Origin: Phoebastria nigripes
Taxonomy: Eukaryota; Chordata; Aves; Procellariiformes; Diomedeidae
DNA length: 64,000 nt
NCBI GenBank assembly: GCA_035582835.1
Contig: JAYKAV010003097.1
Location: forward strand, 111,052-175,051
Reading direction: 5' to 3'
The notes under the pieces: model-generated
The model's input: the letters and a program-made list of their open reading frames with translations, nothing else
Databases searched by the model: none
What the model was told of the DNA's origin: nothing
Part shown: one piece after another, positions 45,140 through 57,600 of the stretch
Position numbering within the stretch: position 1 is the stretch's first letter
How the letters are laid out: every line of letters starts with the position of its first letter
Translations under genes and position numbers: made by a program

Positions 45140-46629
45140 TACCCGCTATGTGCGTGCTAGGACTAAGTGCTAGCTACCTGGGGGACAAGTGTGAGTGGAT
45201 GTGGACCACCTATAGGAGTCAGACAGGGAATGTAGNTGCCCCCAGGCCTGTGGTGCCAGTAACTGGAGCAAGGGGATTCTCAGCATCAGTAGTTGGAGAT
45301 GCCATAGCTCTTCTGAGCATGTGATAGAATCATAGAAGCATAGAATCATAGAATCATAGAACGGTTTGGGTTGGAAGGAACCTTAAAGATCATCTAGTTC
45401 CAAGCCCCCTGCCATGGGCAGGCATACCTTCCACTAGATCAGGTTGCTCAAAGNNCCATCCAACCTGGCCTTGAACACTTCCGGGGAGGGGGCATCCACA
45501 TCTTCTCTGGGCAACCTGTTCCAGTGCCTCACCACCCTCACAGTAAAGAATTTCTTCCTAATATCTAATCTAAATCTACCCCATTTCAGTTTAAAACCCT
45601 TACCCCTCGTCCTATCACTAGACTCCCTGATAAAGAGTCCCTCCCCATCTTTCCTGTAGGCGTCCTTTAAGTACTGGAAGGCTGCTATAAGGTGTCCCAG
45701 GAAGGGAGGTCCTCATATGGAAGGTGCTCCAGCCCTGAAGTCCTGTCCTACAGACATTGTGTCCAGAATGCCAGCTACTGGGGGGGGGCAGTGTGAGTGG
45801 ATTGGGTGCCAGCTACTGGAGACCAGGCATGTAGGTGCCCCTGGACTGTAATGTCAGCTACTGGAGCGAGTGGGGGTCTCAGGTTCAGCTACTGGGAGGG
45901 ACCAGGGTGAGTGAGGTGAGTGAGGGGCTCAGTGCCAGGAGCTGGAGCAGGACTGTGGGTCAGAGCCTGTGTGCCTGGTGCTGGCTGATGGGGGTCAAGT
46001 GTCTGTATTTTCCCCACACCTGGTGTGCATGTGTATCTGCCAGCAAACTTCAAGCTGGACAAGCCAGCAGGTAGTGGGGGGGCCTGGATCCAGCATGAGG
46101 TATATTAGACGGGCAAGGTTCCATGCTGGTATGCCCAAGGGGACTTGCAAATGTAGAGTGAGTGTGGGACAAGTGTGTGAGTGCTGTGTGTTTGCAGAGA
46201 GCACAAAGCGGGACCAATTGGCAGGTAGGGGACTTGTGCGGTGGTTCAGAGGCCGCAGGATCCAGGCAGGGGTGCTGGGCAGACAGAGAGCTGTGCTGGT
46301 GCTTGAGGGATCTGTGAATGTGCATGTGCTTGTGAACCCGTAGGGTGTCCTGTGTGTGCCTGCACTAGTGACCTTCAATCCTGACCAGCCGAAGAGGAGG
46401 AAGGGGACTTGGCTGTCCATACTCATGCTTTATGGGAGTCCAATATGTAGCCAGCCATGTCAGTGTCCTCTGTGTGTGTGTGCACGTGTGTGTGTCTGGG
46501 ATACATGTTCAGCTTCACTACTGGTTGAACCTGCAAATGGGAAGGCAGCAGTTGTGTTCAAGGCCTCGGTCCCCAGGTGTACCATGCAGGGCTCCAGCTT
46601 CCTTCCTCCAGGAGGAAGTCCTGGGCCTG
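45140..46629 (+). mobile_element. CR1 5'-UTR-like GC-rich block with degenerate GCCAGCTACTGG repeats
   Basis: This GC-rich block, excluding the nested copy at 45324-45738, has irregularly spaced copies of GCCAGCTACTGG or close variants: 45255-45266, 45770-45781, 45808-45819, 45853-45864 and 45884-45895. They are mixed with GTGAGTG and GTGTGTG stretches, and a (TG)n patch lies at about 46468-46497. The text left of the nested copy resumes to its right in the same style. I recall such phrases from the 5' UTRs of avian CR1 subfamilies, which are known to differ strongly between subfamilies. No protein is encoded. Which downstream CR1 it belonged to is unclear, because both start internally. Confidence 0.45.
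45324..45738 (-). mobile_element. CR1 LINE 3' end nested in the GC-rich block (copy i)
   Basis: A short minus-strand copy: tail units ATAGAATCATAGAA at 45324-45360, then the reversed 3' UTR (GGTTTGGGTTGGAAGGAACC). The C-terminal coding end (minus frame 45444-45659 region, [12 protein letters not shown] as its shadow) follows. It stops at about 45738 in GGTGCTCCAGCCC. Compared with copy c it lacks about 60 bases between the KGAYRKDG region and the LPYEE region. It splits the surrounding 5'-UTR-like block and so is younger than it. It is close to copies c and f. Confidence 0.92.
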
Positions 46630-46755
46630 GAGCTGCTGGAGGTGGTGGCTGCTTCTGACATCCCTTAACAAGATGGTTGTGCTGCCATTCAGAGGAATCT
46701 CAGTGAGCTGGAGAACTGGGCCAATAGGAATCTTGATAATTTCAGCAAAAGGAAA
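46630..46755 (+). mobile_element. CR1 LINE, left part of an element split by a later CR1 (copy j, part 1)
   Basis: The stretch GGTTGTGCTGCCATTCAGAG, then CTCAGTGAGCTGGAGAACTG, then GGCCAATAGGAATCTTGATA matches the RT segment just after block C in other copies (compare 4278-4365 in copy b). It breaks off in TTTCAGCAAAAGG. The very next family bases (AAATGCAGAGTCTTGCACCT) are found at 49085, after the inserted copy k. Its own left end, around 46630, is fuzzy and looks like a 5' truncation or deletion against the GC-rich block. Confidence 0.72.
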
Positions 46756-46780
46756 AAAAGGGAAAACAAAAGGGAAAATT

Positions 46781-49083
46781 TTGTTCTCACCAACAAGGAG
46801 GGGCTGGTGGAGAATGTGAAGCTCAAGGGCAGCCTGGGCTGCAGTGACCATGAAATGGTGGAGTTCAAGATCCTTAGGGCACCGAGGAGGGCGCACAGCA
46901 AGCTCACTACCCTGGACTTCAGGAGAGCAGGCTTTGGCCTCTTCAGGGATCTGCTTGGTAGAGTGCCATGGGACAAAGCCCTGGAGGGAAGAGGGGCCCA
47001 AGGAAGCTGGTTAATATTCAGGGATCACCTCCTCCAAGCTGAGGAGTGATGCATCCCAANAAAGAGGAAGTCAGGCAAAAACGCCAGGAGGCCTGCGTGG
47101 ATGAACAAGGAGCTCCTGGACACACTCAAACACAACAAGGAAGCCTACAGAGGGTGGAAGCAAGGACAGGTAGCCTGGGAGGAATACAGAGAAATTGTCC
47201 NAGCAGCCAGGGATNAGGTTAGGAAAGCTAAAGCCCTGACAGAATTAAATCTGGCCAGGATGTCAAGGGCAACAAGAAAAGCTTCTACAGGTACGTCGGG
47301 GATAAAAGGAAGATGAGGGAAAATGTGGGCCCTCTCTGGAACGAAACAGGAGACCTGGTTACCTGGGATACGGAGAAGGCTGAGGTACTCAATGACTTTT
47401 TTGCCTTGGTCTTCACCAATGAGTGCTCGAGCCTCACCATCCAAGCCGCAGAAGGCAAAGGCAGGGACTGGGAGAATGAAAAGCCGCCCACTGTAGGAGA
47501 AGATCAGGTTCGAGACCATCTAAGGAGCCTGAAGGTGCACAAGTCCATGGGACCCGATGAGGTCCATCCACGGGTCCTGAGGGAACTGGCAGATGTAGTT
47601 GCTAAACCACTATCCATTTTATTTGAGAAGTCATGGCAGTCTTGTGAAGTTGCCACTGACTGGAAAAGGGGAAACATAACCCCATTTTTAAAAAGAGGAG
47701 AAAGGAAGACCCAGGGAACTACAGAACCTCACCTCTGTGCCTGGGAAGATCATGGAAGAGATCCTCCTGGAAGCTATGCTAAGGCACATGGAGGACAGGG
47801 AGGTGATTCGAGACAGCCAGCATGGCTTCAGCAGGGGCAAGTCCTGCCTGACCAACCTAGTGGCCTTCTAGGATGGAGTGACTACGTTGGTAGACATAGG
47901 AAGGGCTACAGCTGTTGTCTATCTGGACCTCTGTAAGGCCTTTGACACGGTCCCCCACAACATCCTTCTCTCTAAACTAGAGAGGTATGGATTTGATGGG
48001 TGGACTGNNTGGTGGGTGAGGAACTGGTTGGATGGTCACATCCAGAGGGTAGTGGTCAACGGTTCAATGTCCAGATGGAGGTTGGTGATGAGTGGCATCC
48101 CGCAGGGGTCTGTATTGGGACCAGTACTGTTTAATACCTTCATCAATGACATAGACAGTGGGATCGAGTGCACCCTCAGCAAGTTTGCAGATGACACCAA
48201 GCTGAGTGGTGCGGTCAACACGCCTGAGGGAAGGGATGCCATCCAGAGGCACCTGGACAAGCTGGAGAAGTGGGCCCATGTGAACCTCATGAGCTTCAAC
48301 AAGGCCAAGGGCAAGGTCCTGCACCTGGGTTGGGGCAACCCCCAGGATCAATACAGGCTGGGGGGAGAAGGGATTGAGAGCAGCCCTGCCGAGAAGGACT
48401 TGGGGGTACTGGTGGATGAAAAGCTGGACATGAGCCAACAATGTGCTCTCACAGCCCAGAAGGCCAACCGTNTCCTGGGCTGCATCCAAAGAAGCGTGGC
48501 CAGCAGGTCGAGGGAGGTGATTCTGCCCCTGTCTTCTGCTCTGGTGAGACCCCACCTGGAGTGCTGCATCCAGCTCTGGAGCCCTCAGCACAAGGAAGAC
48601 ATGGACCTGTTGGAGCNGGTCCAGAGGAGGGCCACAAAAATGATCAGGGGGATGGACCACCTCTCCTCTGAAGAAAGGCTGAGAGAGTTGGGGTTGTTCA
48701 GCCTGGAGAAGAGAAGGCTTTCGGGACACCTTATTGCAGCCTTTCAGTACTTAAAGGGGGCTTATAAGAAAGATGGGGACAAACTTTTTAGCAGTGCCTG
48801 TTGCAATAGGACAAGGGGGAATGGCTTTAAAGTAAAAGAGGGTGGATTTAGACTAGATATAAAGAAGAAATTTTTGACGCTGAGGGTGGTGAAACACTGG
48901 CACAGGTTGCCCAGAGAGGTAGTAGATGCCCCATCCCTGGAAACATTCAAGGTCAGGTTGGATGGCGCTCTGAGCAACCTGGTCTAGTTGAAGATGTCCC
49001 TGTCCATGGCAGGGGGGTTGGACTAGATGACCTTTAAAGGTCCCTTCCAACCCAAACTATTCTATGATTCTATGATTCTGTGA
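46781..49083 (+). mobile_element. CR1 LINE, 2.3-kb 5'-truncated copy inserted in another CR1 (copy k)
   Basis: This is the longest CR1 in the window. It starts in the C-terminal part of the endonuclease domain (GTTCTCACCAACAAGGAGG) and runs through the linker, the full RT and the C-terminal domain. It ends with the 3' UTR (GACCTTTAAAGGTCCCTTCC) and tail ATTCTATGATTCTATGATTCTGTGAT. A short A/G-rich filler (46756-46780) separates it from the broken host copy j on the left. It is close to copies e and g but lacks their shared extra A. No target-site duplication is visible. Confidence 0.94.
46783..48987 (+). pseudogene. CR1 ORF2 remnant: endonuclease end plus full reverse transcriptase (copy k)
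   Basis: The remnant encodes the end of the APE-type endonuclease (LTNKEGLV, GCSDHEMVEF with the conserved SDH at 46843-46851, TLDFRRAGFGLFRDLLGR), then the linker ([26 protein letters not shown]) and RT. Four lesions are visible: TGA at 47047-47049, fitting CGA to TGA at a CpG; loss of one G near 47258; loss of about 7 bases near 47724; and TAG at 47869-47871 in the phrase AFYDGVT. From 47878 a frame of 369 codons stays open. It has block A ([11 protein letters not shown], Asp at residue 17), block B ([14 protein letters not shown], residues 73-86), block C (FADD, residues 103-106), the thumb and the natural C-terminus LSNLV. The full enzyme cannot be made. Confidence 0.9.
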
Positions 49084-49829
49084 TAAATGCAGAGTCTTGC
49101 ACCTGGGGAGGAATTACCCCATGCATCAGCAAAGGCTGGGGGCCAACAGGCTGGAAAGCAGCTTGGCAAAGGAGGATTGGGGGTCCTGGTGGACAATAAA
49201 GTGACAGTGAGCCAGCAATCCACCCTTGTGGCAAAAGTGGCCAACAGTCTCCTGGGTTGCGTTAGGAAGAACAAAGCCACCAGGTCACAGGAGGTGATCC
49301 TTCCTCTCTACTCAGCACTGGTAATGCAACACCTAGAGTGATGTGTCCAGGTCTGGGCTCTCCAGTACAAGAAGGACATGAACATACTAGAGCAAGTCCA
49401 GAGAAAAGCCATGAAGATTGTTAAGGGACTGGAACATCTGTCATACAAGGANAGGGTAAGAGAGTTGGGACTGCTTAGCCAGGAGAAGAGAAGGCTCAGG
49501 GGGGATCTTACTAGTGTGTATAAAAACTTGAAGGGAGGGTGTAAAGAAGATGGAGTCCAGTGACAGGACAAGAGGCAATGGGCACAAGTTGACCTACAGG
49601 AAATTCTGTTTCAACATCAGAAAAAATCTTTTTTACTGTGATGGTGACCAAATTCTGGAACAGGTTGCCCAGAGAAGTTGTGGTGAAGTCTCCATTCCTG
49701 GAGATATTCAAACTTGACTAGACACAGCCATGAACAACCTGCTGTAGTTGACCCTGCGCTGAGCAGGGGGTTGGATCTTCAGAGGTCCCTGCTGATTTTA
49801 ACTATTCTGTGACTTTATTATTCTATGAA
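49084..49829 (+). mobile_element. CR1 LINE, right part of the split element (copy j, part 2)
   Basis: The family text continues here from where part 1 stops: AAATGCAGAGTCTTGCACCT, GGACAATAAAGTGACAGTGA, GCAACACCTAGAGTG, then the C-terminal region ([47 protein letters not shown]). The 3' UTR follows, with degraded tail units ending ATTCTATG at about 49828. It is clearly more diverged than copy k, as expected for the older host. There is an in-frame stop at 49339 (GTGATG for a TGC-type codon) and several frameshifts. Confidence 0.88.
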
Positions 49830-52800
49830 GGTAACCTAAAACAGTAATTTTCCTCAATATTACCAACTTTTCTTTATTTTTATTTTTCACATTAATCAGT
49901 AAGAATGGAGTTCCTAAAAAGCATAACAGTGAAGTTATGCCAAAAAGAAATATGTGACAGAGGACACAATACCTATGCAAGAGAAAACACTGGGTATGTC
50001 ATAAGAAGAACCTTAAAAGCAATCTCAAAGTTAAAATAATTTAGCCACTCTGAAGTATAATGTAAGTCAAACATTGGTTAAGATTTTACTTTTTCTAATT
50101 TGAGGCAATTTCCGATGTACACTTGTATTGAACATTATCATTAGCTGATGACTTTATGTCTGTTATAATGTTTGAGTTATTGTGCTCTATTCTACTATTA
50201 ATAAGTGTCAGTGCCAAGCTGCCAGCTATTACACTAAATAATGTAATGTATGCAACTATACATACATATATAGGAGATTTATAGGAAGACAATCAGAAAT
50301 TAATCAGCTGGAAATAAGATTACTGACCTTGAGAGAAGAGTTATATGAAACTTATTTGAGGTATTTAAAATTATGTTATGTGGAGTGGAAAAAAAAACCA
50401 ATTTATTTTTATTTTCATTCATGTACAGTTGCTTCAGTGGAACTAAAGGAAAACAAAAGGAGGAAAAGTAACAACCAAAGACCCCAAAAAGCATGCTGTC
50501 TTCCAAAATTTTTATCATTTAAAACACTTTTCAAAAATCATTTTTGTAATCATTCAGTCTGTCCAATATTCATGTTGAGAAAGAGGTTGGCTAACCTAGG
50601 TGTCATTAGGACATTTTTGATTGCTTTATTTAGGATTTTCTTGAGATAATAAGGCAAATAAACTTACTTTTCATCATGCAAGATATGGAGGAAATCACTC
50701 TACATAGTTGACTGGCATTTTTGCATTTTTTTGGCATTTTGTTTTATTCTGGAGGTGGAGATGCTAGCTCTCTTTCACTGGAATATCAGATATTAGACAC
50801 TGCTCAAGACCAGAGGAAAGAATAAGAACATACAAAATACAAGTGACATCCTCACCCTGACAGAAAATCAGTCAAAACTGTGCAGCACAGGTTAAGCAGG
50901 TTTATTGATTTGAGTCTTAAAGCAGTGCGACCACATATCTATGGCAGCAACTTAACACCATATCTAATGAAGCTGTCATCTATACTGTTATTTGAATCAA
51001 TACAGGCTTATGTAAAAATCTCCAATACCGTGCAATCATGGCCAAAAAAGGATCTGAAACACCCAGACAGAGCTGTCAAGTATGGCACAGGGTCCATAAG
51101 AGACCTTCATCTTTCTGAAGCAGAAATTGGAGGACAGTTAAAATATCGAGGACAACTTCTCAAATAGCACTAAATTCTTTTCTATGACTAAATGTTACCC
51201 ATATAGATACATCTACATATAGAGCCCTTAGTCAAAGTCTTAGTATATAAGACATCCCCAAAGGTTAGCACATACATACAGCAAAGAGGCCTGCATGGAC
51301 CTGGGTCCTTCTAGAACAACATTAGGTGGATGCTTCGTATACTCTAGGACACCTCAAATGACAGTAGATGTGTGTGTGTTTAAGCCACCAAACTAAGCCA
51401 TAGACATGTACAGGCTTTCTACACAATGTGATTCAGTTTGAGATTATAATACCTAAATTTAGGTGGGTACAAGCAGATGTGTACGTGTGAACTAGGTTTT
51501 AACCTCCTATTGTAATCAATGCAGATCTAATTAGTATTGTCACTAGAGCCTAGAAATCAATTTAATTCACCCTAATATTGATATTTAGGAGCAGGATTCA
51601 GTTTCCCCAAAGACAGCTGTCTGTTGAAACCTGAGATCTTAAACTGTCTTCAGTGTATTGTAGAGGACTTCTCTCGAGTGCTGTAGAGAGAATATGGGTG
51701 CTCAACAGGCTTGTGCATTCCTTTACTCAGTTATGCTCCCAAAATTAATCATTCTGGTTTTTATTTTTATGATGTTAAACTTACCTGTGTGAATCTAGCC
51801 TGTGTTTCTAGAAGAAGCACCAATGGCAATGAGCTCACCTAGTTTTTTATGTAGTTGTTTTCCCCTAATAATTTTTCAAATAGAACTTCACAGGTCTAAT
51901 CATATGCACTCTCCAAATATAAAACAAACAAACAAATAAACCAACAAAACCCCTCTTATTTTCCCTACAGATTAGAGAGAAAGACTGGCTACCCTTTTTC
52001 ACTTTTAGAACCTACTGACATCATCTAAAATTCCTAGAAATGGGATGTTGATCTGAATAGATATAATAGTAAGTATAAGGCACAATATACACTCCAGTGT
52101 TTCAGGAACATGTAGCAGTTGGTGAACCTTGTTAAAACATATTCAGTTGCACAATCGCCCCAAGGAGCACATTTGCAACTCTACACTATGAGGAATTTGG
52201 GTTTGCCAAGTTTCTCTTGAGCAAAGATCTTTTTTTTTTTAAAAACACACACTGTCTTGTCCTCTTGTGCAGAATGTATTCTAGCAACTAAACAAAGGGT
52301 TTCAATTAAAGCCCTTCTATTTTCCCGAAGTTTCAGATGCCTCCTCAGGACTGCTACTGTATTTTAGTGCAAGACAAAAATATCCTGTCCATCTTCCTCT
52401 TCCAAACACATAGAAACTGATGTAGTCATTCATTTTAATTGTACTTGTATTTGGTTCAGAAGATAACACCGTGTATCCAATTGGTAGTGATAAGTTGATG
52501 TATGTAAATAAAACTCATTTTTCAGAGTCCAGAAATACTGTAAAAATTAATATGACTATGTTTGGCAACATGGTCCTTAGCTACATCTTCACTTAAAAAA
52601 ATGATGCTAGCTTTGATATATTTTGGAATTTTGTTAAGATGCTAAAAGAATTATAAAACACTTATAAATTGCAGCAAGTGTTTGGGTTTGTTGTGGTTTT
52701 GGGTTGATTTTGGGTTTTTTTTTTTTTTTTNATTTTCCAGTCTAATTCAGTGCAGATTTATCACTTATCTAAAATCTGCTTTCAGGTTTTAGATTGTTTA

Positions 52801-54026
52801 GTTATCATTGCAATATTTAGCAATGCCCATATAAAATCAGCTACAAATCTGAAGGTTTTGTTAGACTTCATGGAGTATATATGTTTTGTTACAGACTCAG
52901 ATTTTTTCCTGGAATGGAAATTTTTGATGGATATTGGATTTATGAATATTTGTGTTAAAGAACACTAACATCTTCAGATTTTTCTTTGATTATGAATTCA
53001 GCTGGAGTTCTNTGAAAGTTTGTCAGTATGCAAGTCAATATATCTTGTCAAAAACTCTCACATGTTTTTTAACTTCAGTATGTGGTTTGGATCGTCCTGG
53101 ATAAATACAGCTACTATGATTTTCTGTGTTTGGTTTCAGATATAAGTGAAGCTTGATGAACTCCTTGACTGGAAATTAAAGTGAGCACTTAGAACAAAAA
53201 TTTGACTCTCCGGCAGCTAGCTGTGAGTCTTCTTTGATACAGACTAAGAAGTCAAGCTACTTAATCAACTATGCTTAGTGAGGAAAATGAAAACTCAAAG
53301 ACCTCAGTCTGGTGAATAGGCTGCAGATCTTTGATGAAAAGTGGAGATGCTGTTTTGTCCAACTTACTGAAGTAGATTTTTCTTTCAGTGATCAAGATTT
53401 TGATCTTGTCTTGGTCTTATCTTGAGCCAACTGCTCTCCACCTCTGTAGGCTTGGCTGCATGTAGCAATTATCATTTGGAAATAGAAGCAATAGCTGAAT
53501 ATCCCTGCTGTTCTGCTTTCATTCAAGCCCATCATGGCTTATTCTTAGCCATCAGAGTATAATGAATGTGAGTGATGATAACACAGGACACTGCAGATGA
53601 GAGTATGAGAGGAGTTATTAGTCTTCCACCACTTCAGCTCTGCTAGAAAAATGTTACTTTAAAAAAGAACTTCACTTTTTTTCCTCCGCAACTTTGAAAT
53701 AGCTTTCTCTTTCAACTTTATTTTTAGGAAAAAAAAAAAAAAAAAAGTTTCTTGCATTATCCTTACATAAGGTTCTTTCTGGGGGAGTTTGTGTACCCTC
53801 ATTTCTGGATAATTCCCACAAAATTGCAGGCACCTCTAGTATAAAGTCTCTCTTTTTGACCAGATATTCCTTCCAAACTTAAAGACCATTTTAATTAAAG
53901 CATAATAATGATAGATAAATTGCTTAAGAAGTTTAAGTTCCCTGACGTGGAGAGTTAGAATTATGAGGGTTTATTTTTGAGAGAGAAAGAGACATTTCTG
54001 ATTCCTGAATGAAAGACAAACAAGAT
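49830..54026. other. AT-rich non-coding DNA, no gene seen
   Basis: 4.2 kb without recognisable exon, RNA or repeat family. Simple tracts include A/T-rich runs at 52230-52241 and 52713-52730 (T18 followed by N), an (AAAC)n patch at 51919-51945 and an A18-type run near 53730-53746. Open frames such as 50329-50649 and 50880-51167 lack known domains. Confidence 0.5.
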
Positions 54027-54658
54027 AATGTGCCCTTGCAGCAAAGAAGGCAAATGGCATCCTGGGCTGCATTAGGCAAAGTATTGCCAGCAGGTCAAGG
54101 GAGGTGATCTTTACCCTTTCTTCAGCACTGGTGAGACTACACCTGGAGTCCTGTGTCCAGTTCTGGGCTCCTCAGTACAAGAAGGACATGGATATACTGG
54201 AGATAGTCCAACAGAGGGCCACAAAGATGAAGAAGGGACTGGAGCANCTCTCCTATGAGGAAAGGCTGAGACACCTGAGACTCTTCAGCCTGGAGAAGAG
54301 AAGGCTCAAGGCAATCTCATCAATGTGTATAAATACCTGAAGGGAGGTTGTAAAGAAAAAAGAGCCAGGCTTTTTTCAGTGGTGCCCAGTGACAGGACAA
54401 GAGGCAATGGGCACAAACTGAAACACAGGAGGTTCNGTCTGAGCCTCAGGAAACACTTTTTAAGTGTGAGGGTGATTGAGCACTGGCACAGGTTTCCCAG
54501 AGAGGTTGTGGAGTCTCCATCCTTGGAGATATTCAAAAGCCATCTGGACATGTTCCTGAACAACTGGATCTAGGTGGCCCTGCTTCAGCAGAGTGGTTGG
54601 ACCAAATGATCTTCAGAGGTCCCTTCCAACCTCAACCATTCTCTGATGCTGTGATTCC
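54027..54658 (+). mobile_element. CR1 LINE, 5'-truncated 0.63-kb copy (copy l)
   Basis: The copy starts at AATGTGCCCTTGCAGCAAAG, in the RT thumb region. The coding text [43 protein letters not shown] lies in 54104-54340, with a frameshift into [36 protein letters not shown] (54325-54573). It ends in a degraded tail (GATGCTGTGATTCC). It is nearest in wording to copy b ([17 protein letters not shown] is common to both) and belongs to the older group. It is dead because of frameshifts and truncation. Confidence 0.93.
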
Positions 54659-57600
54659 AAAAACTTTGGTTTTGACCATGTTACAAAACAAATATGATAT
54701 AAATCCAAGCTATTACATTTATATAAGAACAAAGGTATAGCACATTTACAATATAGATTATAATGTAGTATAACATAATCTAAAGACAGAGTTCTTTTTT
54801 TTGCTTTTTTTTTGATCACCATCTATTGACAAAGCCAGAGGCAATTGCAATATTTCAATAATATCATGTGATGGAGTAACTCACTCTTTCATGTCAACAT
54901 CTAGGAAGCATGCCTTGTCATACCTAAACATTTTAAAGGAATTTAGGTTTACTCCTGCATAAACCTGAATACATCAACCACAGTTTTGGAACAGTTCTCA
55001 GTTCTACCACCTTCTCAAGTTAACAGCTCTGAGTTGAGGAGGCTATAGTGGGTTTCTGAGGGTGTTCATGCAATCCAAGACAAGTAATCTGACATTTAAG
55101 TTCAGAGGATACATATGGGAAAAAGTTAATGTAAAAGAAACTAACTTCAGTTACTCTATACTAAATATTCATGTTTTCACAATAAGACAGTNTTGCTCTT
55201 TCATTGAAAGGAAAACTACCCCAAAAAAAATCCAATACTTTTGAAGGGAAGAGGATATGTTAACCGCACAAAAGATTTGTTCACTTAACTTTTTACAACA
55301 CAGTAATTTGTTCTTACTTATATGTAGCAAAGTGGGTGGGTCTCCCCATAACTAATATTTTATTGGTAATTGGCCTTCATTGCTTATACTGACTCCATAG
55401 TCCTGCATTTATTAACAGGTTTAACATTTTTTTCCTTTAAGTTAATAGGTAATTGTTTCAGCCAATCCCAAATCTCTATACAAATAAAAAAATCAAAGCT
55501 GGATTGTATGACTGTTGCTTCTGTTGTTTCCATTGTCTCACATTCCATCCTGTAAAAAGATTGGTTATGCATGTTTGTCTTACTGTTAAGTTACTAATTC
55601 TCACCAGTTTTAGCTGATTTGGAAGGCAGATTGTTTTTTCAGCATAAATGCAGAATAACATTTATACTAGTATTCTGTATGCTAATGCAAAACTTGGATA
55701 TTATTAGTCAGATGTTTATCCTTCAAAGTAAAAATGAAGAAAAAAGGAAATGAGGAAAAAAATACTTTCTGAAGCTGAAATATCTTCAAGCTAAGTGAGC
55801 TGGAGTAGAAGTTGCAAACACATAACAATAGCATTGAGAAAACATAGTTAAACTGTGTGTTTGAAATATACCGATATCTTGAAAAGAGATAAATTAGATT
55901 TTGAAGTGAAATTCCATTCTGAAAAATCATGTATATTACTTCATTCCAGGTCTACTCTTTGGATGAAGCAATTGGCTTCCTTTGAGTCTGAATCTGGTTG
56001 CAGTTTTGGATATTATTTGCTCCTTCAACCATTCTGTACACTTCATGAGTCATGCTTGACTGACTCTGGCTTTCACAACCCTCCAACACTGCACACTCAG
56101 ACTTTGGACCACTGAGCATCACTGACACACTGTTGTGTCAAGCACTGTGGCATGCAACACATAACTTTGGCATCACACGATAAAATCACTAGTCTTATAA
56201 GCTCAAACATGATTCTTAGAGAATTTCAAGCTCTTTGAACTGAAAAAGAAAAACTCTCAAAGAAGATCTAAACAGTGATACTCAGTGTGAACAATCTAAG
56301 CTACTCTGAAAATCTTGGCCTTGTGACCGAGAACAGCTTCTTGATATAGGTTTCTTTAGGAATATGAATGTAGGCTCTGCTGCTGTCTCTGTACTACACT
56401 CCTTTTCATCAAGAGATGTCCTACTTCTGACCAAGTAATCCTTTTTAAGCACGTGAGCCCCCTCTTTTCTTAACTATTTCTCTCTCTCCTGATTTATTCT
56501 GTATTTGCACAGCTTTGATTTGTTGCTCATTCCATACTGTGTGTTCTCGTGAGCTGTTTCTTAAGGCACCAATCTGGCTTTGAGGACTCCAGAAGGTGGC
56601 AGTGTACAGTGGAGGTAGGCACTTAAAGGTCAACATTGCCTTACTTTACACCTTGGAAGATTTAGTCCTGCACTCCTACTAATGTTCAGCACTATGCAAT
56701 ATTGAAATTTTGACCTTCCAGTGAACATCTGTAGCAAGGCTTGTTGATATTAAATAGTCAGTGCAGAATTACTCAAAGGTCAACTTCTTCCCGCTTATCT
56801 ACTGTTCTAAGAAGTACTTGCAGCTTTCAACATTGTTGCTCAGTATCAGCCTTCCTTCTTAAATCTTTTTTCCTGTTATTTCTGTCATTTACTTCTTCTG
56901 ATGAACAGTAATCATAGTTTTGTCATAATGCCTGACTTTACATTTGTTTGCACAAATTTTGCAGTAATAGCATCTTCTCAGAAGATTTTCCTTTTGACTT
57001 TATTGCACTTTGCACAGGTAAGATGGCTACTGAAGACTCAGGTCTGATCAACACTGGGATAAACTACAGAAGAAAGAGGACAAGATAACTTTTTGGATTT
57101 TCTCTATTTAATCTTAGTAAGAAAAGACCAAGGCCTTTCTTCCCCAAAATAGCACCTCTTTGAGCCATATTCACAAAAGGATTTTCTTTTTTTCTTTTTC
57201 CAGAAATATATATTTATAAATGATTGTATTATATAAAAATCTGAAATCTTATGTGGCAAAACCTGCGATTCATTTAATTCTCAAGCTAAAGAGGAACATG
57301 AAGGTTTCTGTAAGATGATGAGGTGAATGAATCATTAAGAAAAGAATGTGTCATTTGGCCCTTTTAAAAGTTACTGATGTTGTTACATAGAATGTCTCAT
57401 CTTCAGATCATAATGTCACAATAATTTTTTTTACAGTGATTTTAATGGACACTTCAAAACCTGTTTAAAAANTTGTTTTACTCACAGTCAGCTGAAACCT
57501 GAACAGCTTGACTATAAACCTGAAAGTATTTTAGAATAATACAGTAAATCAGAAAAAAAGTAGGTTTAGCATATTGTGATGAGAAGACTTTCACTTCAAG

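Noticed and set aside
44202..49829. The whole cluster as one full-length CR1 element
   Set aside because: Repeated RT segments, a minus-strand copy and two separate 3' tails show at least four CR1 pieces.
50880..51167. 95-codon open frame
   Set aside because: No known domain, no coding signature, and it is surrounded by featureless AT-rich DNA.
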